Positions 1 through 12,179 of a DNA stretch of 64,000 nucleotides are shown in pieces; position 1 is the stretch's first letter, and each line of letters begins with the position of its first letter. The notes beneath the pieces are model-generated. The model had not been told where the DNA came from. It did not search any database and saw only the letters and a list, made by a program, of their open reading frames with translations. The position numbers and the translations under genes are program-made. The stretch comes from Dermatemys mawii (taxonomy: Eukaryota; Chordata; Testudines; Dermatemydidae). The DNA lies in assembly GCA_007922305.1 (NCBI GenBank), contig ML677364.1:21063326-21127325 (forward strand), written 5' to 3'.

Positions 1-1290
1 AATTAAAGACTTTCTTGACCTAAAGTAATTGGTGGAGGAAGAAAGTAATCAATTTATGAGCACCAGCCCAAAACATTGAAAAGTTATCTTTGTATTCATT
101 TTCTTTAGTGGTGATTTTATTTCATTTTCATTTCTCTTTTCCTTAAACTCACTGGAGAAAACAGCAGCATACTGCATATCATTGATGACAGTGTACAAAC
201 TATATATCAACCAGAACTCCACAGTACAGCAGAGGGTTTCGGATTTCAGTCAGCAGTCACCCAAGGTACAGTCTTTCCAAAACTAGTTACCAAGGCAACA
301 AGGAATCTTAATCCAGCAACAAAAAACATGTAAGAGTCTAAGCGTCAATTTATCATTTTCTTTAGTGAGAGAAAGAGAGAGAGAGAGAGCAACTTGGACC
401 ACGCATACATTTCTGAAGTAGTTTAGATAAAATATTGTTTTCCACAGGCAAGTACATCTCCATAATTTCTTGATCTCTCCTCATTAATCCCCATGATATA
501 TAGAGGTAATACTACATTAAAAATAGTCAATTAACCTCTCCCAAAAGAAGAAGCCCAAGGAAAATAATGGTAACATAAAGGTAAAGGTACGATAAATATA
601 CACTTCTGGTGACTTACAGAAATATATTTCCTTGTGTAATACTATATTTTAGCTGTTTAAATTTGCCAATTTTATTCTAAATTAATTTCTTCACAAATAA
701 ATTAATCCAAGATTTAGACAAACCTGTCTCCTGGTTTTTTGCATAAGGTCAGAAATAATGTTGAGTATTATGGAAACTTTTCAAACTGGACAAAAGGTAC
801 TGTATACATTTGTTTGCAAGCTGTGGCACCTATTAAATTTAATTTCTTCCCCTGCAGCTCTGAGTCAAGGTTAGCTTCAACATAAGGGCAGCTTCTAGTG
901 ATTTTAATTACTTTACTCTACAGCAGGCATGGTAAAGGTAGATAGTAAATAAGCAGCTACTATACCTAGGAGGTTACTAATCAAGGGTATTGTTTAAACA
1001 CTGTTGTTCCTAGAATGCAAAGGGCATAATAAAACCTTCTCGACAAACAGCATAGAGCTTTTTGCAACAAAGTTAGAGTGACACAGTGTGAGAGTAGACA
1101 TTGCTCTTGCTTATGTTGCCCTAAGTGGCCTCCAAGAGGTTCCCACAAGTCCCATCATGGCCGCTCTGGTAAGTAGTTTCTATTCTGCTGCCCTGCAGCC
1201 AAGTATACAGGCATGTACCCCTCCCTCTGTAAAGCCCCTGGAATTTTTGAAATTCCACTTCTGGTTTGCTTGGTGTGAATAGCTCGCCTC
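1..1290. other. Unannotated AT-rich DNA
   Basis: I see no gene in this stretch. It holds a short GA microsatellite near 365-390 and otherwise unique-looking AT-rich sequence. Short open frames near 1,090-1,290 have no recognisable motif and lie just upstream of the Myb/SANT relic, so they may be part of the same degraded element. Confidence 0.6.
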
Positions 1291-1299
1291 ACATCTTTC

Positions 1300-1874
1300 C
1301 AGCTGATCATGCCAGCTTTCCGCAGCAAACGTACTCTTGCTTGCCATACAATGGAGTTCCTGGATCTGTTGGGCCTGTGGGGAGAGGAGGCTGTGCAGTT
1401 GCAGGTCTGCTGTAGCCATAGGTACTTTGACACCTACAAGTAGATTGCTCATGGCATGGAGGAGAAGAGGCACAAAAGGGACACCCACAGCAGTACTGTT
1501 CTAAGATCAAGAAGCTGAGGCAGGCATACCAGAAGGCAAGAGATGCCAGCCATCACTCTGGTGAGGCACTGAAAACATGCTGCTTCTACAGGGAGCTACA
1601 TGCCATCCTCAGTGGTGACTCTATCTCCACCGCCAAGAGGCCTAGGGATACTTTGAGGGGAATGAAGGCAGTGGCCAGCAGAGTCAACCACAAGGATGAC
1701 GTGATGGATGAGGAGATCGAATTGGAGGAAGATATGGGACATGTAACAGGGTCGTCTAATGGCATGGCGAGCCAGGTCCTCTTTTTGACTCTGGAGGGGT
1801 CCGGCTCTGGAGTGCTTGAAGCAGGAGAGGGGAGCTCTGACAAGTACTCATTTTACTTTAATACTTCACGGTGA
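1300..1874 (+). pseudogene. Degraded Myb/SANT-like protein of a Harbinger-type transposon
   Basis: Read in shifting frames, this region gives a Myb/SANT-like (trihelix) domain of the type carried by PIF/Harbinger transposons as a DNA-binding accessory protein and often domesticated in vertebrates. Visible landmarks are a first-helix segment reading LLGLWGEEAVQLQ (about 1,360-1,400), a helix with KIKKLRQAYQKARDA (about 1,505-1,550), then TCCFYRELHAILSGD (about 1,577-1,620) and an acidic tail (IELEEDM). An in-frame TAG near 1,438 and a frameshift near 1,490 break the frame, so it is not functional. The final open stretch ends at the stop near 1,872. The assignment comes from remembered family features; a host-domesticated copy elsewhere could be the parent. 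Confidence 0.65.
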
Positions 1875-2159
1875 CATGAGGTAGCGATGTCCTTTACTTT
1901 GTTACATGCTGCACGTGGGAGATGGGATTGAAATTAACAACACTAGGTACTGTTTGCATTGCCTTTGCTTTCCTCTGTGCAGCTATGCAGTGGAGGCCCT
2001 GTAGAGAAGTTTGATAATACACACCAAAATCTCCCAGGAAATCTCCATAGAGAACTCTAGGAAACTTTCCTGCAGATATTCTGCAATCCTCCTCCGAAGG
2101 TTCCCTGGCAGAGCTGCTTTGTTTCTTCCTCCATTGTAGGAAAATTTGTTGCGCCAATC

Positions 2160-2640
2160 AGCAATTACTTTCAGAAGAATCAAAGCAGCACACAGTCGAG
2201 CAGCACAGACACAGTCTGAAGTTGCACAGGTGCAGGAGATGCACCCTTGTATCTTTGGTTATCCTTAGTAGTGACATTTCAGCTTCAATCAGCCCCCCCG
2301 AGGAAAACAGTGCCAGTATTTAGAATAGTGTCCATAGGCTCTTGTACTGATCCTCTTCTGAAACCACTGAGACCCTTTGTTCCATCTTGCACCATCCCCC
2401 ACAGGCTGAACTCAGCATGTTTAGTGCTCTGGCTATGCTGTGTGCTTGCCAACGGTAAGTGAGAAAGAGTTGTATGTAACTTTTATGATTCAAGACTATG
2501 TATTGTTTCTTTTGCTTCTGCAGATGTGCCCTTGAGGACCAGCTCCTACACACTGGCAGAGTGCCGCCATCAGATAAGGAAGTGAACGAGGAGGACATGT
2601 TTTGTGAAGTGCTGCAATCCTGAGAGAAGAGGCAGCTGCC
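2160..2640 (+). pseudogene. Second part of Harbinger-type gene with apparent intron
   Basis: Downstream of the Myb/SANT relic, the sequence has a clean splice pair: a donor ACGGTAAGTGAG at about 2,454 and a pyrimidine-rich acceptor ending in GCTTCTGCAG at about 2,521, giving an intron of roughly 70 bp. After the acceptor one frame runs CALEDQLLHTGRVPPSDKEV and ends at a stop near 2,621. This arrangement suggests a spliced transposon gene rather than a processed copy. The link to the upstream domain is inferred from order and orientation. No transposase DDE motifs were found nearby. Confidence 0.35.
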
Positions 2641-2885
2641 CCAGGGCCCGGTGATTTAAAAGGGCCTGGGCTCCCGGCAGCAGCCAGAGCCCCAGGCCCT
2701 GTAAATCGCCGCCGGAGCCCTGGGCGGCATGGGCCAGAAAGTGCTGAAGGGCTGGCTGCGGGAGTCTGGCACTAGCCCCCACTTTCACCCAAGGCCCCGC
2801 CCAGGAGCTGCCCCCACCTCCAACCTTGCCTAAGACCCCGTCCATCCTGCGTACCAGTAAGTCCTTTAAGTTACTTTCACTCTTG
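2640..2885. repeat. GC-rich interspersed repeat block
   Basis: This is a sharply GC-rich segment in AT-rich surroundings. It contains two near-mirrored pieces: a TTTAAAAGGGCCTGGGCTCCCGG motif region at about 2,656 and GGCCCTGTAAATCGCCGCC at about 2,694. It ends with a TACCAGTAAGTCCTTTAAG tract at about 2,851-2,870. It resembles GC-rich non-coding ends of turtle DNA transposons and may be the terminal part of the Harbinger-type element above. Confidence 0.4.
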
Positions 2886-2889
2886 CTGA

Positions 2890-4430
2890 AGGTTCTCTTT
2901 TTTTTTCTTCTTCTTCTTTTAGAGTATTTAATTTTGAGAGGTTAAGAAGAAAAAATTCTCACTGGAAAAAATTCTCACCAGGAGACAGCACTAAAGCTAA
3001 TGAACTCCTCCAAGTCAGCTTTTTCTCTATCTCACTTTCGTCTTCCTGTTTTACATTTCATATACAGCTACAATGTAGTTATTATTTTGATATGAAAATA
3101 ATCAACACAAAAATCCTTTTTTTGTTGTTTCTTGTTAATCTACCTAAATCTCCAAGATGGATTCAGCCTTGATGTGAGTAAGTAAAACTTTTTCCAAGTA
3201 AGTGGCTCTGTAGGATTTGAAGAAAATGGTTTGCTGGTAGTGTACAAACTCACAGAGGATCTTTGTGGACTATTGGCAACATTGCAAAGTACACCATAAA
3301 TCCAAAAATCTGTGCTAAAAAGAGGCATAGGCCCCACTGACACAATACACATGAGTATTGTAGCAACTAGAAACACTGAGGCAATCTTTAGTCAATCTAG
3401 TACGGTACTCGGGGCAGTAAGTTACTGTACAAGTACAGTTTTAAAATGAAAGGCTGTGTGTGTGTGTCGGGGGTGTGTGTGTCTGTGTGTGTGTGTGTTT
3501 TGAGGGTAATTCTTTAGGGCAGAGAAGAAATTCTGTATGGCATTTTGGAAGCTCAGTAATATATTTGTCAAGTTCTAGATATCCTTGCTAGACTGGATGA
3601 GCAGACTGTCTGAAAGAAAATCTGGCACTGTTAGAAGGTTAGCCTTTCAAGTCAGGGTTGGGGGAAACAGGTGGAACAGTGCAGCAAAGCCAGCATTTTT
3701 CTCCAGCCAGGTACGTGGTTCCTGGATAAATATCAGAGTTTAGCCTCCTCAGTTTTCAGGATCTCCATCACTCTGAGAAACACTAGCTTCATTCTTTATA
3801 AAAAGACATTTTTTTCCGTAGCGTCTCTGAGACACACGTCTCTCAAAAACATCACAGGCAGATATTAAAAGCAGTAGGTGATACCACACAATGGTGTTTT
3901 CAGAAGAAGAACGTCCCAGAGACCAACTTAAACAATGTCATTTTTAATACCAGTTGAATTTCATATTAACTGCTTCCCATCCCTTCAAATTTATATTGTT
4001 GGCATGAAATCCTGGACCCATTGACTTTGGTGGGATGAGGATTTCACAGTGATCTTCTCTTTTAGACAACACTATCAGCCACCTTCTCTCTCATCTATCC
4101 TAACTCGTCCTGGTGAATTTGGCAGACAGCATCAAGGGACATTTACAATACATCACTGGATGGATTTCTCTTTCAAAGGATGCATCCTTTGCTGTATTTG
4201 CCACCTTCTCTGGTTCAATGAGACAAAAGTTGAATCCTAATAATGTACATTTCAGAGTTAGTGTTTTGTATTCTTGAACTGAAAGATAAAAATTTGCATA
4301 GAAACAAAAATGTGGATTGCTGTATAAATGAATACATAAATAATAATATAACAAATAATATTTTGCACTTGTTAAGTGGCTTCCATCTGAGGATCTCCAG
4401 CAAACCTCTACAAATATCCATTAATTTATT
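2890..4430. other. Unannotated DNA with GT microsatellite
   Basis: No gene is visible. A TG-rich imperfect microsatellite lies at about 3,454-3,500. A short direct sequence at about 2,950-2,975 repeats an AAAAATTCTCA motif. Open frames here are short and lack motifs. Confidence 0.55.
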
Positions 4431-4439
4431 CTCCCCCCA

Positions 4440-4545
4440 AGCAGCAGTGTTGTACAGTTGAGGAAAATGAACTACAGAGAATTATCTTGCTCAGAGTTCC
4501 ACACAAAGTCCAGGACAAGATCCAAGGTCACCAGCCAACTAGTTG
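4440..4545 (-). repeat. MIR/CORE-like SINE fragment
   Basis: The sequence around a GAGGAAAATGAACTACAGAGAAT motif followed by a CAAGGTCACCAGCCAA motif matches, by eye, the antisense of the conserved MIR core (consensus begins with gaggaaactgaggca and continues to an aaggtcac motif). It is strongly diverged, as expected for an ancient SINE. Confidence 0.4.
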
Positions 4546-4824
4546 CGTTTTAATCACAAAAATATTTTTACTAAAGATGGCTGACATCACGCAACACACC
4601 ACAATACAAAGTCTATGTGGACATTCAGTATCAAAGTATGTCCTGCAGCGATTCAACATGTCTAACATTTATTATCCAATCTTTTTTAAACATATGCCAT
4701 CATTCATTTATTATATTGTTCCTGATTAATACCTCATATTTCTGCAGAAAGTTACATTTTTCAAAGTGTTATACAAATATTAATGAGCTAATCTTCACTA
4801 TGGTTTGATTATTGTTTTAAACAT

Positions 4825-4935
4825 GTGAAAATGGAGACAGAATTTAAACAACCTTCATAAGGCCTCACATCATTTCAATGGTGGAGCCAAGATCACAACT
4901 TCCAGCCTCATGCACGGTCCACTAGACAATGCTCC
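4825..4935 (-). repeat. MIR/CORE-like SINE fragment
   Basis: The order 'gaaaatggagacagaatt', 'aaggcctcacatcatttc', 'ggagccaagatcac' follows the antisense of MIR-type SINEs (gaaactgaggcacagag, then the 'gtcac' block, then a 'ggagccaggat' block). It is diverged and bounded only approximately. Confidence 0.4.
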
Positions 4936-5037
4936 CTCTGATATACAACATTCTAATGTTTCACATATCAGCCAAATGTGAGAGGCCTGGCATATGGGTG
5001 TCAGCATAGGACTATAAATTAGGAGCTCTTTGAGTTG

Positions 5038-5200
5038 TCCTCTGATCTTTGACACTGACACACTGAACTTGGGCCTTTCACTTAACCTCTCTGCCTCAGT
5101 TTCCTCATTCATGACATGGCAACTCTATCTCACAGTGTATTAGTCTGTACATTGCTTTGAAGATGAAAACACCTATACAAATGTTAAGTAAATATAGACA
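5038..5200 (+). repeat. MIR/CORE-like SINE fragment
   Basis: This piece carries CTTAACCTCTCTGCCTCAGT followed by TTCCTCATTC, a nearly exact match to the MIR/CORE central domain, and continues into a typical tail with 'acattgctttgaagatg' and 'acctatacaaatgttaagta'. It is the clearest of the MIR-like copies in the window. Confidence 0.6.
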
Positions 5201-8200
5201 ACAAATAGCCCACACTAATGAAAGTATAGATATATAAGTGATCAGCAGGAACAACTGCAGCACATTCCACTGATACTGTGGAGAATCAGATAATGAGAAT
5301 TAACTTGATGTTCAAGAGCCTGAGTTGATAAAAGCTTGATGGTCATAGGACTGCAGTATTCCTTTTTGAGAGTAGGAAGTATGGATGTTGATAGATTTCA
5401 CACTGGTAAACGGCATCCCCTGAGCAATGTATTCTTGAAATGATGCTCACGGCTAATGCTCAGAAGACATACAGTCAAAATCTGTTATAAGCTAGCAAAA
5501 ACAAACATACACACAAGGAGCCCTGTGATTCTCACAGATGAAAAATATTAACAAAAGACAAAACTTTCACAGCCATATATTATAAAAGCCTTCGTTAATC
5601 TTGGCTAATTCTCTTGCAAAAAGGGAGGGAAAAATCTGGAATATCTTGGCTTGAAAGCAATTGTAGGAAGGATAATAAATATAATGCACTGGAGTAGCTT
5701 ATTGATAGTGTTTACATTACAGTATTAAGTAATTGCACTAGTGCTTGGAATTGAATGTATAACAGTGAATCAAACCTGTTGTGGTCTGAACTGGACATGA
5801 ATTAGAACACCAAAAAGTTATAAAAGAAAGTTGCATGGTAATTCTGAACTTATTCCTTTAGCAGGCTTGTTTTGGGGAGTTTACAAAGTTTGAATCATTT
5901 TTTTCAAAATTTTTGTGACTATAAGAAGTCTCATGGCCTTGGGCTGTTTTTGGCAGAGTTTTTATATCCAGCGTTTGAAGCTATAGAATATGGAGCTGGT
6001 CAGAATATTTATATTTTTTGGGGGGGGTTGTTACAGAAAATGTAAACAAAAATGAAAATGTTTTCACTTGCATCAAAATATTCAATTTTTTTTAATTTTG
6101 CCAACCCCCCCCAAACATTCTAAAGTTTTTAGCAAAAAAACATTGAATATTTTACCTGAAAACTGCCAAAAACAAAGAAAAAAAATTCAGACAGTAACTG
6201 CCAATCATTGGGGGGAAAACAGAGATAGATCGTATGAACATTAAGAAAAACAACAACAGAATCTTTCTGTAAAAATATTCATTTTGTTGAAAACCCAATT
6301 TTCCAAAAAAAACAACCAAACAAAAAACCCCAGGTTGACAGAAAAGGTGACAAGCCATAAAAAAGCCTCTTTGGGATTTACAGCTTTTAAACAGTCAGTG
6401 TGAAAATTTGGTCAGGTGACCCATGAACTTCTCTGCATAATAAGATAACATGAAATGAAGTTCCTCAGATCCAGAGTGTTTGTGATTTTAAAAAATATAT
6501 TTAGTCACAAGTGACTAATCCATTTGGAGAAAACTCTGGTGTGCTTAAATTCTCCTTAATGAGTGCATGTCAGTGCAATATTTTAGACCATTTCCTACAG
6601 TCATTCTGCTTATGGACATGCCAGGATATAGCCTGACACTGATTTTCTTTATAGTCTTTGGTAAGTCACACACCAACATGTATTTCAGTTTATCTGTAGC
6701 ACTAGGATAAGTGTCCTTATTTATGCACTTCATTGGGGTCTTCTGAGAACCAGCAAATAAGTTAATGTTCATGAAGCTCTTTAAATTGTAATTATTATTA
6801 TTACCAGAATTAATTCATGCAGAGACATATCTAGAGATTTAATACACGCATAAATAAAACATGCTTACCACTGGCTGTGTATTCTCTAAAAAAAATCCCC
6901 CAAGCTTCTCTGCTTTGAAAGGTGGCAGATACTACCTTTGGTCAAGTGATTCGGGAGAAACCCAACAAACTTATGTGAGTTTGGTTTTGCTGTCCTGGAG
7001 TATGCTGGCTAGGGGAGGGGTAATCTTTGAGGAAGACTTTATGTAAATGTTCAGTTCAGTGTTTTTGACTGATTCCAAAGGGTGATAAACCTGTCTGTTT
7101 GGAGAATGGCAGTAAATCTAGACAAAGGATGAACAAACTGCCATGGTAGCCATGTGCATTGGGTTTGCACTTGTGGCTTGTAACAAGCAGAAAAAATACT
7201 TTTGTTAAGGAAAAAAAAATTAACTTGCTCCTCCTTTTTTTCCTCTCTCACTGTTATCAAGGCCAATGTTACGTGGTACATGGATTGTTTTTTCAAAAAT
7301 GAGAGTCCTTTAAAGCTCTTCATTGCTCCTTCCCGTCAGTCTCAGAAATGCCACTTGTTCTCTATTGGCATCAGTAGACTCTTTAAACACACCTACTGGA
7401 CTGCTTAGAAATCTTTCTCAGGAGCAATAACTCATAAAAGTAGTTCTTAATGTTTTTCATTTAAAGGGCTCCTTACAAATGTCCCCCATCAAAGATTCAT
7501 GCTCCCTCCACCCCACTAACTAAACACTTATTAAAATTAATCAAAATGGTTTCCTCATCCCTGCTTCAGTCTTTGCAGGTTCTGATGTGAAGGCTCACAC
7601 CCTGGCTGGGCATTTTTTCAAGATTTTTTTTGCCAGTTGTAAAATTGGTATGGGTGGTATCTTCAGACTGCAAGCTACAGTGATCTGTAGGGGGAGAATA
7701 AGTCAATTATTGTGTACTAGTTTGTTTATGTGTGTGTGTATACGTGTGTGTGTGTGAGTGCACACACATGCATAGATTGTAGTGTCCCAATGTATTATCC
7801 CCTGTATACTTCCCCCTTTTCTCTTTTCCATTCTTTCACCTCTGTTTTTCTTACCTGCTGCACTGTGTCTTGTATCTTTTCCACAATCTTTCAATCTTTG
7901 TTGTTCTCTTTCCTTCCCTGTACCTTAATCTACCTGGTTTCTCTTCCTCCTCCTTTCCCTAAATTCTGTTTGCAACCTACCTCCCCCATGTCCTTTCAGG
8001 CTCTCCTTCCTTCTCTATCTTTTATTCACCCCAATAGTTTTCCTAAATATAATTGTTTCCATTTAAAAAGTTACCATTTATGAACAATTACCATAGTTTT
8101 CCCCAGTTCTTAAAATAGAATAAACATCAGTACTTCAGACCCTTCTGTGTGGTCACTATTGACAAATGGTAACAATATAAAGGTGACCCCTATAAATGTA

Positions 8201-8225
8201 TTACATTAGAAAACATGTATTACAC
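5200..8225. other. Unannotated AT-rich DNA, low-complexity tracts
   Basis: No gene is recognisable. The section from about 5,990 to 6,360 is unusual: strings of A and T interrupted by runs of G on one side (GGGGGGGG near 6,020) and C on the other (CCCCCCC near 6,105), with partial self-complementarity around 6,060-6,310, so it may be a decayed palindromic repeat. A TG/CA microsatellite lies at about 7,728-7,772, and a pyrimidine-rich stretch follows at 7,800-8,035. Confidence 0.5.
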
Positions 8226-8229
8226 TAGA

Positions 8230-8540
8230 AAGCATCCGTCACAGGATAGACTCAAGGAACCCAGTCTATTTTGTAACATGATCCAATGGCAGCAAGTTGA
8301 AGCTAGACAAATTCAGACTGGAAATAAGGTGCAAAATTTTAACAGTGAAAGTAATTAACCATTGGAACAATTTATCAAGCTTTGCGGTGGATTCTCCATC
8401 ACGGACAATTTTAAGTCAAGATTGGATGTTTTTCTGAAAGCTCTGCTCTAAGAATTATTTGGGGAAGTTCTATGTTACACAGGAGGTCAAGACTAGATGA
8501 TCACAATGGTCCCTTTTGGCCTTGGAATCTATGAATATAC
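8230..8540 (+). mobile_element. CR1 LINE, 3' end fragment
   Basis: The segment reads as the tail of CR1 ORF2 plus its 3' untranslated region. It includes the 'ttaaccattggaacaattt' block, the 'ggattctccatcac' block, a TTTTAAGTCAAGATTGGATG motif and the ending 'cacaatggtcccttttggcc' with 'ttggaatctatga'. The last octamer-like motif is typical of CR1 3' ends. It is 5' truncated, as most CR1 copies are, and carries no intact frame. Confidence 0.85.
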
Positions 8541-11500
8541 GAAGTAGTGTACAGTTTCAATGGGGTTCAGTGAGACCACTCATTGGGTAAGGTACTATCA
8601 ACATGAATAAGGATGTCACAATCTGGTCCAATTTATTTAATAAAGCCCACTAATGACACTTATCTAGTCTGCCACAAACAAATTTAGGAATTTCTGCATT
8701 CATACAACACAACTTATAGAATTTTAATGAAGTTTTACTAAAAAGAATAAAAAACCTTTTTATACCCCCACCATAAAATATAACCTACCCCCAAGAATAT
8801 GTCAAAGTATACTGCCTGCTTATGTTTTACATATTAAATATAAGCAAAAATAAGTGTTCATTCCTCCATGATACCTCCAGATGGCATTAAAACTCTTCTC
8901 CTTTGAATCTTTATTGTAATATCATTTTTTTAAAATGGTAACCATTGGAAGCATTCTATATCAACATACACTATTAACCATTCCCAACAATCATATTATC
9001 AGAAGGCAGAAAGCTATTGGTGCTTCATTTATTTAACAAGTTTGACTAAATAAAAAATATTGTAATTGTATTCTACAGCAAAGTCTGCATGACAAGCCAT
9101 TCATAGACCATGTCAAATCTTTTTATAGATTCATTTCCAGAAGACTTTTAACATATATTTGTATCATAAACCAAAACATTCAACAATCACACTTCTTGTG
9201 CCTTCTTCTGCGGCTATTTTTGGCCATGTAACAGACGGTGACACCTTACAAGACTTGCATGATCTAGCACTCTGAATTTAAATAACAAGAGCCAGAGGAC
9301 ACAAATTACAGTCAAGATGCACTCTAAAATTCACATGACTGCACTATGAAAAGAATTCCACTCCCAATCAAATGGGATAAGAAGAGTGAATGATTTTGTA
9401 GAAATTAAATCATCTCCTAACTCATGTGAGCGAAAACAAGTTTGCTGATCTAGCCTGTTTTTTTTTAAAAAAAACTTTGAGTCCCTCTGTTTGAAGAGTT
9501 GGTTTATTCTAGTAACAGTAAAACAGTTAATTCCCTTGTACACTAAAAAGAAAAGAAAGAAAAAAAGGAAAAACCTCTACTGTTGCACTAGAGTAAAGGT
9601 GAACACTGATATATTACAAGTGCCTGTTCCCATCAGTTTCTCAACTGCTTTTGTTAATTCAAAAGCATCAACAAAATCATGAGAGACCAGAGGTAGCTGT
9701 AATTGGATTTCAAGTAATTCAGAGGTGAAGTTGCAGACTGCAGTCTTTTAAAATTACATCAGTACATCAAAGGCATATGTGACATGATGTCTTCTGGAAA
9801 ATGTGACAAACTTCTGCAGCTTTAAGGTAATATTGGTCCTCTCCAGTTGTAAAAGCCAACCTCACTCATCCACTCCACCAAAAATAAACTAATATTTATT
9901 CAGCTTGTTACAGGGCCATCTCACTTTTCAAGATCTCTCCCAGTAAGGATGCTAATGATTTATGAACAATTAACTATGAATCATTATTTAAAAGCCTTTT
10001 AAAGAACAGCATCTGTGAAAGAGCTTCATCTTAATGAAAACAAACAGACAAACACTATTTGGCATGACAAAGCAGATAAAAACACAGCAATCATCTCTGA
10101 TCACAAATACGAAACTGACTTACGATGTATGTGATGTATTGTTTTCGGGATTCTTTGGTTCAGCATCACCTTTCCCTTAAAAAAGAAGAAAAATAATATG
10201 AAAAATGAGTGAATATCAAAATCTCTATGGTGTTAGAGGTCAATACACTATCAGGCTAATTTTAACATTTTCAAAGTATATAGAAGAATGCTTTTAAATA
10301 TCATATGGCAGGTGGCTGGGGCAGTAACTGAGCACTTGCAAATTGGCAGTTAACACCAGCATGACTTTTCCTGTCCCAAGTATATGTGCTTAAGGGTAAG
10401 TGGTAAAGCAGGCCTGACAATTTTATGCCTATCATATCCCTAGCAAGAAGGCAGGGAACTCTATAAGACTGGCTGCTTGCAGGATAGAAGGACAGAACGC
10501 CTTCGGGCCTTAGTCATTATAAGCCTCTGGTGGCAGATCAGTCTGCAGGATTTGGGGATCCCTTTCCTCCCCCCTCCCTTCACGCCCCCTTCCATACACA
10601 AGCAAACAGTCTGATTCACCTTCTTTGCTGTGAATACTGCCCTCTGAACAACCTGAGGAACTCCAGTGTCAGATAGTCCCTAGTCCTAACATGGCTATGC
10701 AGAGTATACAGCCCTCTTTGGGCTACCCAGAACTTGACTTTGAGGCCTGTGCAGATCACTGTGACTGTGCAGCTGCTGCTCAGCTTCGTAAGCAAGCAGG
10801 TGTGGAGAAGGCAGAGAGGCTCAGGGAACAGATGGGCCCATGGCTCTTTTCCTTCCTGCCCTCAGGTGCTCCCCCAGAAGAGCTGTCCAGACCCACCGTG
10901 GGAACTAAGATGCACCTTTTCAGTGCCACAGTAAATTACTTCCCCTTACTTGTACAAAAGAAGAGGCCCAGTCACAATTCTACCTGAGTCCCCTCCCAGG
11001 ACAAAGGTCACATATGCTGCTCCTTGCACAGGGCTGTGGGTCACTGCCCTAATTTAGCCGCCATCGAGGAGAAACATGATTGGTCTGAAAGCCTTGAGAC
11101 GGTTGGGTTTTTGTTTGTTGTTGATATTGTATCATCTTGTTTACACACCGTTTATAATTTGAGTGCAGAATATTGTTTCTATGCTAGCCAATGGCCCAGG
11201 CACTTGTTTACCAATGAACAGTGAAGTGCTGTTTACGTGCAAGATTGTGATAACAGGAGATGAAAAGCTGGAGTGTGACTATCTTAGAGATGGGGCCAGT
11301 GTTCTTCCATTCAATTTTAATGAGTTTTGTTAAATCAAAATTCATTTGTATTCTGTGAAATAACGTCTGAAATTGTTCAGTGTTTTCTTGTGTGATTCAC
11401 ATCCATTTAACTCAATGGAAAAATCTCTAATTAACTTCAAAGGGCTTTGGATCAGGTCCCAAGACCTTACAAGAACTTCAGTGTTACATATTAATAGCTG

Positions 11501-12030
11501 TTGTCAAAGGTCACAAGTTTGATTTCCACTAAATCAAAGGTGGAAGAACTTGGGGTATGAAATGAATCTCTGGGGAGAAATATTGGCCCCTTTGAAGCCA
11601 ATGGGAGGTTTGCCATTAACTTAAATGCATTTCACTCCTGGTACTTTCCACTGTGCAATCCTGAAACAAGCTGAAATAGTTATTTATGATAATTATGCTT
11701 CTAGGAGCAAAGGAGCCTTTGGTTAGCTTACACACTTGATCCATGATGCGTTGGTACCTGCATCAGGCCTTCTAGGCTTGCAGGGAGGGTTTCACTGAAA
11801 CATTGCTTACCTTTGGGCAGCAGGGGAAAAATCAGTTGTTCTGATCACCAATCAGCCTTTGAAATCAGACCCACAATTTTAAAGCAATCAGAAGCATTGG
11901 CATGAAGCTAGTCATATCTATTTTTGTCAAATATTTGCTACACACAGAATTATTACAAGATAATTTTTATATTTTATATAATTACATTCTGCCTTCAAAA
12001 AGATTAATTAAGACTCAACGCCCGATGAGC
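8541..12030. other. Unannotated AT-rich DNA
   Basis: No gene or strong repeat is recognised in most of this stretch. A slightly GC-richer portion at about 10,480-11,030 contains two overlapping open frames of 98 and 66 codons, starting at 10,691 and 10,734, without recognisable domains. I treat these as chance frames, although an exon or old repeat cannot be excluded by eye. Confidence 0.5.
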
Positions 12031-12175
12031 CCATTTTAGAGATTTGATCATGAGAAAGAGCTGTTGAAGGAGTTACTCAATATCACACAGTGAGTTAGTA
12101 TCTGGGACAGAAATTAGAACTCAGCAATCCGGATTCCCAGTTCTAACTATTAGATGCCTTCTCCACACAGTTGCT
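12030..12175 (-). repeat. MIR/CORE-like SINE fragment
   Basis: The sequence runs 'gagatttgatcatgagaaagagctg', 'aggagttactcaatatcacacagtgagttag', 'ggattcccagttctaacta'. This is the antisense order of a MIR-type SINE (gagaaactgaggc; 'cacacagctagt' block; 'ggattcgaacccag' block). It is diverged but colinear. Confidence 0.5.
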
Positions 12176-12179
12176 TTAA

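Noticed and set aside
3454..3500. CRISPR-like or telomeric tandem repeat
   Set aside because: It is a simple imperfect TG microsatellite without spacers or TTAGGG units.
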